DNA of 5,674 nt from a bacterium (GTDB lineage: Bacteria; Patescibacteriota; CPR2; UBA1875; JAJYID01): positions 1 through 5,674 of the forward strand of contig JAJYFH010000047.1 in the NCBI GenBank assembly GCA_021791015.1. Reading direction: 5' to 3'. Shown piece after piece: positions 1 to 5,502 of this stretch; the stretch's first letter is position 1; the number at the start of each line of letters is the position of its first letter. A program made the translations under genes and the position numbers. The notes under the pieces were generated by a model. That model searched no databases, had not been told where the DNA came from, and saw only the letters and a program-made list of their open reading frames with translations.

Positions 1-1
1 A

Positions 2-1021
2 ACAAAGGAAGAAGCAGACAAAAAAGCGCGCGAAATACTTTCAACTGCCATACAGCGCTTAGCGGGCGATATGACAACCGAAACAACCGTGACGGCGGTT
101 ACGCTGCCAAATGATGAAATGAAAGGTCGCATTATAGGGCGGGAGGGCCGAAATATCCAAGCCATCGAACGGGCGACCGGATGCGACATCATTGTCGATG
201 ATACGCCGGAAACGATTGTCATTTCCGGATTTGATCCTGTGAGGCGCCATGTGGCCAAGAGGGCCCTTGAATCAATGATGAAGGATGGCAGAATCCATCC
301 GACAAAAATTGAGGAAGCGGTGGCAAAGGCTCAAAAAGAGATTGATAAAGAGATTAAAGAGGCCGGTGAGCAAGCGGTATACAAAACCGGCGTTGCCGGA
401 CTCCCATCCGACCTGGTTAAGGTATTGGGGCGGCTAAAATTTAGAACCTCTTATGGCCAGAATGTTTTGCAGCATTCTATGGAGTGCTCATACCTGGCGG
501 GGGCTCTTGCCAGCGAGCTTGGCGCAGACGTAAATCTTGCCAAGAAAGCGGCCTTGCTTCACGACATCGGTAAGGCAGTTGACCAGGAAATAGAAGGGTC
601 TCACGCGGCTATCGGCCGGGATATTGCCAAAAAGTTCGGGCTTGATGAGAAAATTATTAACGCCATCGAAGCTCATCATGAAGAGGCGGAATACAAGTCA
701 ATAGAAGCTATTGTTGTTCAGGTTGCCGATATGATTTCAGGCGGAAGGCCTGGCGCCAGGCGTGACACCATGGAAGCTTACATCAAAAGGCTTACCGAGC
801 TTGAGAACATTGCTAATTCCTTTGATGGCGTTGAGAAATCATTTGCCATCCAAGCCGGGCGTGAGGTTCGGGTGCTTGTTTCTCCGGAAGAACTTGACGA
901 CCTCAAAAGTGAAAAACTAGCCAAGGAAATTGCTTCAAAAATAGAAAAAGACCTAAAGTATCCGGGACAGATAAAAGTTAACGTTATACGGGAGAAGAGA
1001 ATTACCGAATACGCTAAGTAA
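2..1021 (+). CDS. rny: Ribonuclease Y, 3' part (5' end outside window)
   Basis: RNase Y is a membrane-anchored endoribonuclease that starts decay of many mRNAs. The reading frame is open from base 2 and its residues upstream of the first internal ATG (base 71) fit the family (REILSTAIQRLAGD), so that ATG is not the start; the gene enters from the left. About 339 residues are present. The family is usually a little over 500 residues, so the missing part should be the N-terminal membrane helix and most of the coiled coil. In fragment numbering, a KH domain carries the GREG loop near residues 46-49, and an HD domain carries LLHDIGKA with the catalytic His-Asp pair near 187-188. The conserved block RPGARRDTMEAYIKRL follows near 249, and the C terminus matches the family (YPGQIKVNVIRE). 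The ymdB gene follows 101 bases downstream, the usual Firmicute order. The protein appears intact where visible; identification is very secure. Confidence 0.96.
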   Translation, partial: TKEEADKKAREILSTAIQRLAGDMTTETTVTAVTLPNDEMKGRIIGREGRNIQAIERATGCDIIVDDTPETIVISGFDPVRRHVAKRALESMMKDGRIHPTKIEEAVAKAQKEIDKEIKEAGEQAVYKTGVAGLPSDLVKVLGRLKFRTSYGQNVLQHSMECSYLAGALASELGADVNLAKKAALLHDIGKAVDQEIEGSHAAIGRDIAKKFGLDEKIINAIEAHHEEAEYKSIEAIVVQVADMISGGRPGARRDTMEAYIKRLTELENIANSFDGVEKSFAIQAGREVRVLVSPEELDDLKSEKLAKEIASKIEKDLKYPGQIKVNVIREKRITEYAK

Positions 1022-1052
1022 TTTTACAGTTTTCAATTTTCAGTTCTCAGTG

Positions 1053-1097
1053 AATTTTCATTTATTCAATGATTCATTGAGACACTCAATGAAAATT
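1053..1097. repeat. Nested inverted repeat between rny and ymdB
   Basis: Outer arms AATTTTCATT (1053-1062) and AATGAAAATT (1088-1097) are perfect 10-base complements. Inside lies a separate perfect palindrome TCAATGA-T-TCATTGA (1066-1080). Further TTTTCAAT and TCAGT words lie just upstream (1031-1052). There is no T-run after the structure on the plus strand, so it is not a normal intrinsic terminator. Low-complexity elements of this kind are common between genes in CPR genomes. It could be a processing site for the rny-ymdB transcript or a repeat-element copy; the function is unknown. Confidence 0.6.
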
Positions 1098-1122
1098 ATA
1101 AATTAAAAATTATTCAATCAAC

Positions 1123-1929
1123 ATGCCAACCAATTCACAAAAACCGATTAGAATTCTCTTCATTGCCGATATAGTTGGCAGGCCGGGGAGAAAAACCGTT
1201 AAAGAAATCCTTCCAAATCTAAGGAAAAAGGAAGGCATAGATTTCGTTGTGGCAAACGGTGAGAATATGACAACCGGGAACGGGATGACCGAAGGAACAA
1301 TGAAGGAGATGTTTGATGCGGGAGTCGATTTCTTTACCGCCGGCAATCATGTATGGAAAAAACCTGAATTCATCCCAGAACTTGAAAAGGCCGAAGCGCC
1401 AGTCGTTCGTCCGGCAAACTATCCCGAAGACTCTCCGGGAAAAGGATACAAAATAATCAAAACTGACTTTGGCAGGCTTCTAATAGTGAGCCTGCTTGGC
1501 CGCGAAGGCATCAACGCACAGGTAGAATCACCCTTCAAATGCATTGATGAAATACTGGAAAAAACCAAGGCAAAGTACGATATTTCACTAGTTGATTTTC
1601 ATGCTGAGGTAACCAGTGAGAAAGTGGCAATGGGATATTATCTTGATGGCCGCGCGGACATAGTAGTTGGCACCCATACCCATGTTCCGACTTCGGATGC
1701 CAGGGTTTTGCCAAAAGGCACGGCGTATATTTCCGATGCCGGAATGACCGGCGTGCGGGACTCTGTGCTGGGCGTGAAAACAGACATCATTATTCGCTTA
1801 TTTACGACAGGCATTCCGCAAAAGTTCGAGCAAGAGACAGAGGGACCGAAAGTTTTTAATTCAGTTATGGTTGACTCAAGTCCCAAAGGAAAAGTAAAAT
1901 CCATCCATAGGTTTGACCTTGAGATTTGA
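1123..1929 (+). CDS. ymdB: YmdB-type metallophosphoesterase (TIGR00282 family)
   Basis: The 268-residue product belongs to the YmdB calcineurin-like phosphoesterases. The Bacillus member hydrolyses 2',3'-cyclic nucleotides, affects biofilm and motility decisions, and is encoded next to RNase Y. All expected dinuclear metal ligands are visible: D16 (IADIVGRPG), E47 and N48 (NGENM), N75 (GNHVW), H160 (DFHAE), H185 and H187 (GTHTHVPT). Length and motif order fit a full-length, single-domain cytoplasmic enzyme. The ATG at 1123 is chosen because the first beta strand (IRILFIADIVG) starts nine residues in; no Shine-Dalgarno is visible before it. The gene ends in TGA, so UGA is a stop codon here. 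It lies 101 bases after rny and 99 bases before the HU gene, with no clear terminator on either side, so cotranscription with rny is plausible. Family assignment is secure; the cyclic-nucleotide substrate is inferred from relatives. Confidence 0.95.
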   Translation: MPTNSQKPIRILFIADIVGRPGRKTVKEILPNLRKKEGIDFVVANGENMTTGNGMTEGTMKEMFDAGVDFFTAGNHVWKKPEFIPELEKAEAPVVRPANYPEDSPGKGYKIIKTDFGRLLIVSLLGREGINAQVESPFKCIDEILEKTKAKYDISLVDFHAEVTSEKVAMGYYLDGRADIVVGTHTHVPTSDARVLPKGTAYISDAGMTGVRDSVLGVKTDIIIRLFTTGIPQKFEQETEGPKVFNSVMVDSSPKGKVKSIHRFDLEI

Positions 1930-2000
1930 GTAGTTGCATTGAAGCATAAAGTGTGCTTAAATCTTATTACCTTAATAAAATATAAAGTTAATTTAAAATT

Positions 2001-2023
2001 TCCGGCTGGCCCGGGAAAAGGAG
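2001..2023 (+). promoter_or_regulatory. GC-rich leader hairpin and Shine-Dalgarno before HU
   Basis: AAGGAG at 2018-2023 lies five bases before the ATG at 2029 and fixes the HU start. It is immediately preceded by a GC-rich patch in an otherwise AT-rich leader: CCGG (2002-2005) can pair with CCGG (2011-2014) around a five-base loop, ending three bases before the Shine-Dalgarno. The ribosome binding site is strong evidence. A regulatory role for the short hairpin is only a possibility. Confidence 0.6.
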
Positions 2024-2028
2024 AAAAA

Positions 2029-2301
2029 ATGACAAAGCATGAGTTAGTTGAAACGATGTCTAAAGAAACCGGTTATTCAAAAAAGGAGATTGAGGCCTGC
2101 CTCAAGACCTTGACCAAGATCATTACAAACAAGGTAAAGAGCGGCGAAAAAGTTGCCATAACCGGGTTTGGCACCTTTGATCTTGGCAAAAGAGCCGCCA
2201 GAAACGGTCGCAACCCGCAAGATGGTTCAAGAATTACCATACCGGAGATGAAGATGCCGAGATTCAGAGCCGGAAAGAACTTGAAAGAAGCCGTCAGGTA
2301 A
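2029..2301 (+). CDS. hup: HU family DNA-binding protein
   Basis: The 90-residue product is a typical HU/IHF-type nucleoid protein, a homodimer that bends and packages DNA. The N-terminal helices (TKHELVETMSKETGYSKKEIE) are followed by the family hallmark GFGTF at 46-50. The flexible DNA-binding arm carries RNPQDG at 61-66, with the proline that intercalates into DNA at 63, and the C-terminal helix ends AGKNLKEAVR. The frame can be extended 30 codons upstream to a TTG at 1939, but that stretch does not resemble HU, whereas the ATG at 2029 has a well-spaced AAGGAG and gives the usual family length. The gene follows ymdB by 99 bases and ends just before an intrinsic terminator. Nothing distinguishes it as a specialised IHF subunit. 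Confidence 0.95.
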   Translation: MTKHELVETMSKETGYSKKEIEACLKTLTKIITNKVKSGEKVAITGFGTFDLGKRAARNGRNPQDGSRITIPEMKMPRFRAGKNLKEAVR

Positions 2302-2318
2302 CACATTTATTTCAATGT

Positions 2319-2343
2319 AAGAGGCGCCTTCAAAGCGTCTTTT
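2319..2343 (+). terminator. Intrinsic terminator after HU
   Basis: AAGAGGCGC (2319-2327) pairs with GCGTCTTTT (2335-2343) around the loop CTTCAAA. This gives nine base pairs including two G-U wobbles, with the U-rich 3' arm serving as the T-tract. It starts 17 bases after the HU stop codon, the expected place for the end of the HU (and perhaps rny-ymdB-HU) transcript. The T-run is short, so efficiency may be moderate. Confidence 0.65.
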
Positions 2344-2346
2344 ATA

Positions 2347-2375
2347 TTGGGCAAAAGGGGGTTTTAGGGTATAAT
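2347..2375 (+). promoter_or_regulatory. Sigma70-type promoter candidate for the tRNA
   Basis: A perfect TATAAT -10 box lies at 2370-2375, preceded by GGG. A weak -35 box TTGGGC lies at 2347-2352, exactly 17 bases upstream. It sits directly downstream of the HU terminator and points at the tRNA-Pro gene, with an implied leader of a little over 110 bases. The -10 is convincing and the -35 is poor (TTG only). Confidence 0.55.
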
Positions 2376-2383
2376 GTCAAGGC

Positions 2384-2490
2384 AAATGATCAATTACCAA
2401 TATCCAATGACCAATCAAATCCTAAAGATAAAATAGAAAAATGATCAATTGAGTATTTTTTGTAAATTGTAAATTTCAAATTGCAAATTA
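2384..2490. repeat. Low-complexity intergenic repeats before the tRNA
   Basis: AAATGATCAATT occurs twice as a perfect 12-base direct repeat (2384-2395 and 2439-2450), each copy containing the palindrome TGATCA. Between them are three 7-base units of form CCAATNN (2397-2417). After the second copy comes a run of AAATTG-like words (roughly 2463-2490). No ORF is supported here. The words resemble degenerate intergenic repeats typical of CPR genomes. Because the promoter candidate is upstream, this stretch would be the transcribed 5' leader of the tRNA precursor. Confidence 0.6.
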
Positions 2491-2495
2491 ATTAT

Positions 2496-2572
2496 CGGGG
2501 TGTGGCGCAGTTGGCTAGCGCGCGACGTTTGGGACGTTGAGGCCGGAGGTTCGAGTCCTCTCACCCCGACCA
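2496..2572 (+). tRNA. tRNA-Pro (anticodon TGG)
   Basis: A complete 77-base cloverleaf is visible. The acceptor strands CGGGGTG and CACCCCG are perfectly complementary. The D stem is GCGC/GCGC, and the anticodon stem CGACG/CGTTG has one G-U pair. The loop TTTGGGA gives anticodon TGG at 2530-2532 followed by G37, as normal for proline tRNAs. The variable loop is AGGCC, and the T arm GGAGG/CCTCT closes the loop TTCGAGT. The first pair is C1-G72 and the discriminator is A73, both proline identity features in bacteria. The 3' CCA is encoded (2570-2572). UGG anticodons can read all CCN codons when the wobble U is modified. Confidence 0.97.
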
Positions 2573-2603
2573 AATGAAACTTTTTTCGGGGGTTTTTTAT
2601 TTT
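2564..2603 (+). terminator. Terminator overlapping the tRNA-Pro acceptor strand
   Basis: TCGGGG at 2586-2591 is followed by a T-rich tract (six T, one A, four T). The only good upstream partner is CCCCGA at 2564-2569, which is the 3' acceptor strand plus discriminator base of the tRNA. Extra A-U pairs can form between 2572-2574 and 2583-2585. The hairpin would therefore compete with the acceptor stem. The T-tract is strong evidence of termination; the exact stem is inferred. Confidence 0.55.
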
Positions 2604-2635
2604 GCTCGTCCCACTTTCGAGGGTTTTTTATTTTG
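2584..2635 (+). repeat. Two-copy 31-base-period repeat of terminator tail
   Basis: A 21-base unit beginning TTTCG(G/A)GGG and ending in TTTTG occurs at 2584-2604 and 2615-2635 with one mismatch. The period is 31 bases. The arrangement suggests a local tandem duplication of the terminator end. Confidence 0.7.
2605..2634 (+). terminator. Second, duplicated T-tract terminator
   Basis: CTCG (2605-2608) pairs with CGAG (2618-2621) around a nine-base loop and is followed by GG and a T-rich tract. The downstream part repeats the first terminator: GGGTTTTTTATTTTG is identical at 2590-2604 and 2621-2635. The stem is weak, so this may be a back-up terminator or a degenerate copy. Confidence 0.4.
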
Positions 2636-2676
2636 TTGGAAAAGACAGAAATTGCTGTTAAACTTGAATTTGTATT

Positions 2677-3309
2677 ATGAATGTTTACGATTCAATTCTA
2701 AGTTTTAAATACATCGCCATATTTATCGGTTCTTTCATTGAGGGGCCGACAGTCGGTCTTTTAACCGGATTTTTCGCCCGCATGGGCTACATCCACCTGT
2801 CATATGGCTACTTGGCGCATGTTGCCGGCGATTTAAGCGCCGACATGATGTATTACTTCATCGGCTATTTTGGCGGACTGACATTTCTGCCTAAGCTGGC
2901 GCGAATGCTCAAGTATTCCCTGTCTGACGTTGAGAGCATAGAAAAATCATTCAACAAACATAGTAAAAAATTGATTATACTTGGCAAGCTTACTCATGTA
3001 GTCGGATTTCCGATATTGCTCGCAGCCGGTATGAGCAAGTATTCTTGGTACCGTTTTGCTATCCTGGATTTCATAGCCACCCTCATAAAGGCGGCAATTC
3101 TGGTATTTATCGGTTACCACTTTGGCGGATATTGGGAGAAAGTCAATAATGTGCTCATAATAGCGGGAGTGGCAGGAGCTATAGTCGTTGGAGTACAGGG
3201 CGGGTTTTTGCTCGTAAAACGGATTATCAGAATTAGAAATGGCGAAATTGTCTTGGATGAAAAGGAGAAGAAACGGCTAAATAAGCTAAGGAATAAGATT
3301 AAAGATTAG
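2677..3309 (+). CDS. DedA/VTT-domain membrane protein, divergent
   Basis: The 210-residue product is a polytopic inner-membrane protein of the DedA (SNARE-associated, VTT domain) superfamily, whose members include phospholipid scramblases or flippases and undecaprenyl-phosphate translocases. Family features are the acidic re-entrant region FIEGPTVG (E22), the GDLSADMMYYFIGYFGG block at 51-67 with D52, and the segment ending AAGMSKYSWYRF at 116-127. Hydrophobic segments lie near 10-33, 41-67, 98-118, 125-150 and 157-182. The C-terminal tail (183-210) is strongly charged and presumably cytoplasmic. The classic arginine-proline-arginine motif is altered: the expected positions read K104, H107 and G110. 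The ATG at 2677 is chosen because the first hydrophobic segment starts about ten residues later; there is no Shine-Dalgarno. The gene is tail-to-tail with the glycosyltransferase gene, with stop codons overlapping by four bases. Superfamily is confident; transported substrate is unknown. Confidence 0.87.
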   Translation: MNVYDSILSFKYIAIFIGSFIEGPTVGLLTGFFARMGYIHLSYGYLAHVAGDLSADMMYYFIGYFGGLTFLPKLARMLKYSLSDVESIEKSFNKHSKKLIILGKLTHVVGFPILLAAGMSKYSWYRFAILDFIATLIKAAILVFIGYHFGGYWEKVNNVLIIAGVAGAIVVGVQGGFLLVKRIIRIRNGEIVLDEKEKKRLNKLRNKIKD

Positions 3310-4331
3310 CTTTTCAGCAGATCGCTATAAATTCTCTCAAGCCTTTCACCGATTTTCTCAATACTGTTGTTTTGGGCAAGTTTTAAAGCTTCTCTGCCCA
3401 TTTTATCTCTCAGTTTTTTGTCTTTGATGAGCATGCCGATATATTTTTCAAATTCCTTTTGGTTTTTGGCCTTGAAGCAGTTCTCGCCGTGCCTTAGCCA
3501 ACCTTGATAAACGGGTATGTCGCGAACCACAATCGGTCTTCCGGCTGCCGCCGCTTCCAAAATCACCATACCTTCATTTTCCTCATATGAAGGGAAGACA
3601 AAGATATCACCGGCGGAAAAAGCAGCCTGGATGTCGTCGACAAAGCCGGTAAATTGGATATTTTTCGGTAATTTTTTAGGCAATTTCTTTGCAAGCAACC
3701 CGCTATAAATTTTTCCGAACCAAACAAAATCATTTTTAGGAAATTTTTTCGCCAAACTTATCATGGTGTCGGGTGATTTTCTGGGCAGAACCAGGCCAAC
3801 CGAGAAAACAGTAACACTTTTGAGATTATATTTCTTCCTTGCATTCTTCCTTTTTGCCTCGTCGAAAGCATACTTCTTTGTGTCGACTGCATTGCTCATT
3901 GGTACAAGCGGCGCCTTGATGCCGTGGTTATCCATGAGGCTCTTGGTGTACTCGGACGGGCAAATAACCAGATCGACCTGGTTATGCATATAAACCAGAA
4001 ACTTTTTAAAAAGCGGCTCAACCAGATTACTAAAACGGAAAACATTTTTAAAATCTTCAGGCGTATTATGGGCATAACTAATGATTTTTCGGCCCTTTTT
4101 CCGATCTCTTTTGATGTAGTAGAGAGCCATGGGACCCATCAAATTGATATGAATTATTTGGTAATCCTTGTCTTTGGTTCTTTCGGTGTATTCGATTTTC
4201 TGGTTGTCCAAGATTCTCATCTGGTTTTTATAGGAAGACAAGACGCCCGTTCCTATGTTCTTATAAAAAATGCCACCCATAAACCTTTTATACTCAAGAT
4301 TAAGACAAACTTTTGGCTTTTCTTTTTGCAT
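3306..4331 (-). CDS. GT4 glycosyltransferase, LafB/CpoA-like
   Basis: The 341-residue product is a GT-B fold, family 4 retaining glycosyltransferase. The N-terminal acceptor domain starts with the strand KVCLNLEY and a GTG loop (27-29). The C-terminal donor domain shows GLVLPRKSPD at 179-188 (R184, K185), FTGFVDD at 227-233 and the EX7E motif with E251 and E259. The segment SYEENEGMVILEA followed by VVRDIPVYQGWL (268-279) closely resembles, from memory, the streptococcal/lactobacillar enzyme that adds the second glucose to monoglucosyl-diacylglycerol (LafB, also called CpoA). No signal peptide or membrane helix is seen, fitting a peripheral cytoplasmic-face enzyme. The ATG has AAGGAG four bases upstream, located inside the end of the preceding glycosyltransferase gene, which suggests translational coupling. 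GT4 membership is secure. The sugar and lipid acceptor are inferred; another polysaccharide acceptor is possible. Confidence 0.9.
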   Translation of the reverse strand: MQKEKPKVCLNLEYKRFMGGIFYKNIGTGVLSSYKNQMRILDNQKIEYTERTKDKDYQIIHINLMGPMALYYIKRDRKKGRKIISYAHNTPEDFKNVFRFSNLVEPLFKKFLVYMHNQVDLVICPSEYTKSLMDNHGIKAPLVPMSNAVDTKKYAFDEAKRKNARKKYNLKSVTVFSVGLVLPRKSPDTMISLAKKFPKNDFVWFGKIYSGLLAKKLPKKLPKNIQFTGFVDDIQAAFSAGDIFVFPSYEENEGMVILEAAAAGRPIVVRDIPVYQGWLRHGENCFKAKNQKEFEKYIGMLIKDKKLRDKMGREALKLAQNNSIEKIGERLERIYSDLLKS

Positions 4332-5502
4332 TTTTCTCCTTTTTGAGCGATTTATATTCGATGATTAGCTTTTCAATGATTTTCTCATTTGAATACTCTT
4401 CCGCATGAAGCGCAGACATGGCCCCCATGCGATCTCTTGCTATGTCATTTTCAAGCAGTGATACTAGGCACTCCGCCATGTTTTTGTGATCTTTTGGTTT
4501 AAATATCAGTCCGTTTTGCTTGTCGCAACAGAGTTCTGGTGCGCCTTTGGCATCCGCGCATACCATCGGCAAGCCGAGCGCCATAGCTTCCAAAAATGTC
4601 ATAGGCTGGTTTTCGGAAGTGGATGCGGAAGCAAAAATATCGGCCGCGGCAACTGTTTCAAACAGCTCCTTACCCTTAAGCAGGCCCGTAAAGATAACTT
4701 TGTCCTGGATTTTCAGCTTTTTTGCTTGGGCTTTGAGTGGCTTTAAGGCCGGGCCGTCGCCGACTATGAAAAGACGTGCGCCATCGTCCTTCTTTGCCAC
4801 AATCTTGAATGCATTTAAAAGGACATCGATGCTTTTCTCTTTGCTTACTCTGCCGAAATACAAAATTATTTTTTTGCCTTCCATGCCGAGCTGTTTTTTG
4901 AGCGCCGATTTCTCCTTGTTAACTTTTAATCCTTTTACATCAATGCTATTTGCCAACACCTTGATCGGTTTTGTGACCTTATTTTCCAACAGCTCCTTCT
5001 CTAGGCTATAAGATGGAGAAATGATTAAATCACAGCGGTTAAAATAGGAGGCGATGTAGTAATGGGCTACTTTTTTCATGAATTCCTTATCCAGTTTCAA
5101 GTGATGCAAATAATCGGTCAAAAAAGTATGATGATGGCCTACAAGGGGCACGCCAAGCAGCTTGGCGCAGTTTATGGCCTCCCAGCCGACACCGAAATTG
5201 GTATGCGAATGTATGATATCCGGATTAAATTTTTTTATGATTACAAAACTTTTGATCCAGGTCGGTGTTGCCACCCGGTATTCTTTATATGTCGGCAGCT
5301 CAAAAGAAGGCACAAAATGGACCTTGATTTTCTCTTTGCCGAACTCTTCTAGAACCTTCTTTTTCTGGTTTCGTTTAGGTTGGGCCGTAAAAATTATTAC
5401 ATCATGCCCTCTTTTTTTGAGTTCTCCGGCATGGGTCTTGACAACAGAAACAACCCCGTTTGTCTGGGGCAAAAAAGTATCGGTAAATATAGCTATCTTC
5501 AT
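4300..5502 (-). CDS. GT4 glycosyltransferase, diacylglycerol glucosyltransferase-like
   Basis: The 400-residue product is a GT-B family 4 glycosyltransferase. It opens with MKIAIFTDTFLPQTNGVVSV, the hallmark start of the diacylglycerol alpha-glucosyltransferase (LafA/Alg-type) and phosphatidylinositol mannosyltransferase branch. The acceptor domain shows IIHSHTNFGVG (97-106) and GHHHTFLTDYLHH (122-134), which in relatives shape the acceptor site. The donor domain shows YFGRVSKEKS (215-224), IVGDGP (246-251), and EX7E with E297 and E305 in SENQPMTFLEAMALG. The C-terminal tail is lysine-rich, a common feature of enzymes binding acidic lipid. The frame stays open to an ATG at 5619, but the extra 39 residues do not match the family, so the ATG at 5502 is chosen although it lacks a Shine-Dalgarno. 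It overlaps the second glycosyltransferase gene by 32 bases, forming a two-gene operon. The glucolipid role is inferred. Confidence 0.9.
   Translation of the reverse strand: MKIAIFTDTFLPQTNGVVSVVKTHAGELKKRGHDVIIFTAQPKRNQKKKVLEEFGKEKIKVHFVPSFELPTYKEYRVATPTWIKSFVIIKKFNPDIIHSHTNFGVGWEAINCAKLLGVPLVGHHHTFLTDYLHHLKLDKEFMKKVAHYYIASYFNRCDLIISPSYSLEKELLENKVTKPIKVLANSIDVKGLKVNKEKSALKKQLGMEGKKIILYFGRVSKEKSIDVLLNAFKIVAKKDDGARLFIVGDGPALKPLKAQAKKLKIQDKVIFTGLLKGKELFETVAAADIFASASTSENQPMTFLEAMALGLPMVCADAKGAPELCCDKQNGLIFKPKDHKNMAECLVSLLENDIARDRMGAMSALHAEEYSNEKIIEKLIIEYKSLKKEKNAKRKAKSLS
4336..4341 (-). promoter_or_regulatory. Internal Shine-Dalgarno for downstream glycosyltransferase
   Basis: On the minus strand AAGGAG lies four bases before the ATG at 4331 and is embedded in the last codons of the upstream gene (its Lys-rich C terminus). 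It fixes the start of the 341-residue protein and allows reinitiation by ribosomes finishing the first gene. Confidence 0.75.

Noticed and set aside
1934..1986. Promoter upstream of HU (TTGCAT at 1934, TATAAA at 1981)
   Set aside because: The spacing between the two is far too long, and the sequence 17 bases from either element is a poor partner.
1939..2028. N-terminal extension of the HU gene from a TTG start
   Set aside because: The 30 extra residues do not look like HU, the TTG has no ribosome binding site, and the ATG at 2029 has a well-placed AAGGAG and gives the usual 90-residue protein.
2384..2490. CRISPR-like array
   Set aside because: The repeats are 7-12 bases, AT-rich and irregularly spaced, with no regular spacers and no cas genes nearby.
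3924..4346. 140-codon open frame on the plus strand
   Set aside because: It is the antisense shadow of the second glycosyltransferase, with no ribosome binding site and no family resemblance.
4520..5011. 163-codon open frame on the plus strand
   Set aside because: It lies wholly antisense to the glycosyltransferase gene with strong motifs, and its translation is serine/alanine/phenylalanine-rich with no recognisable domain.
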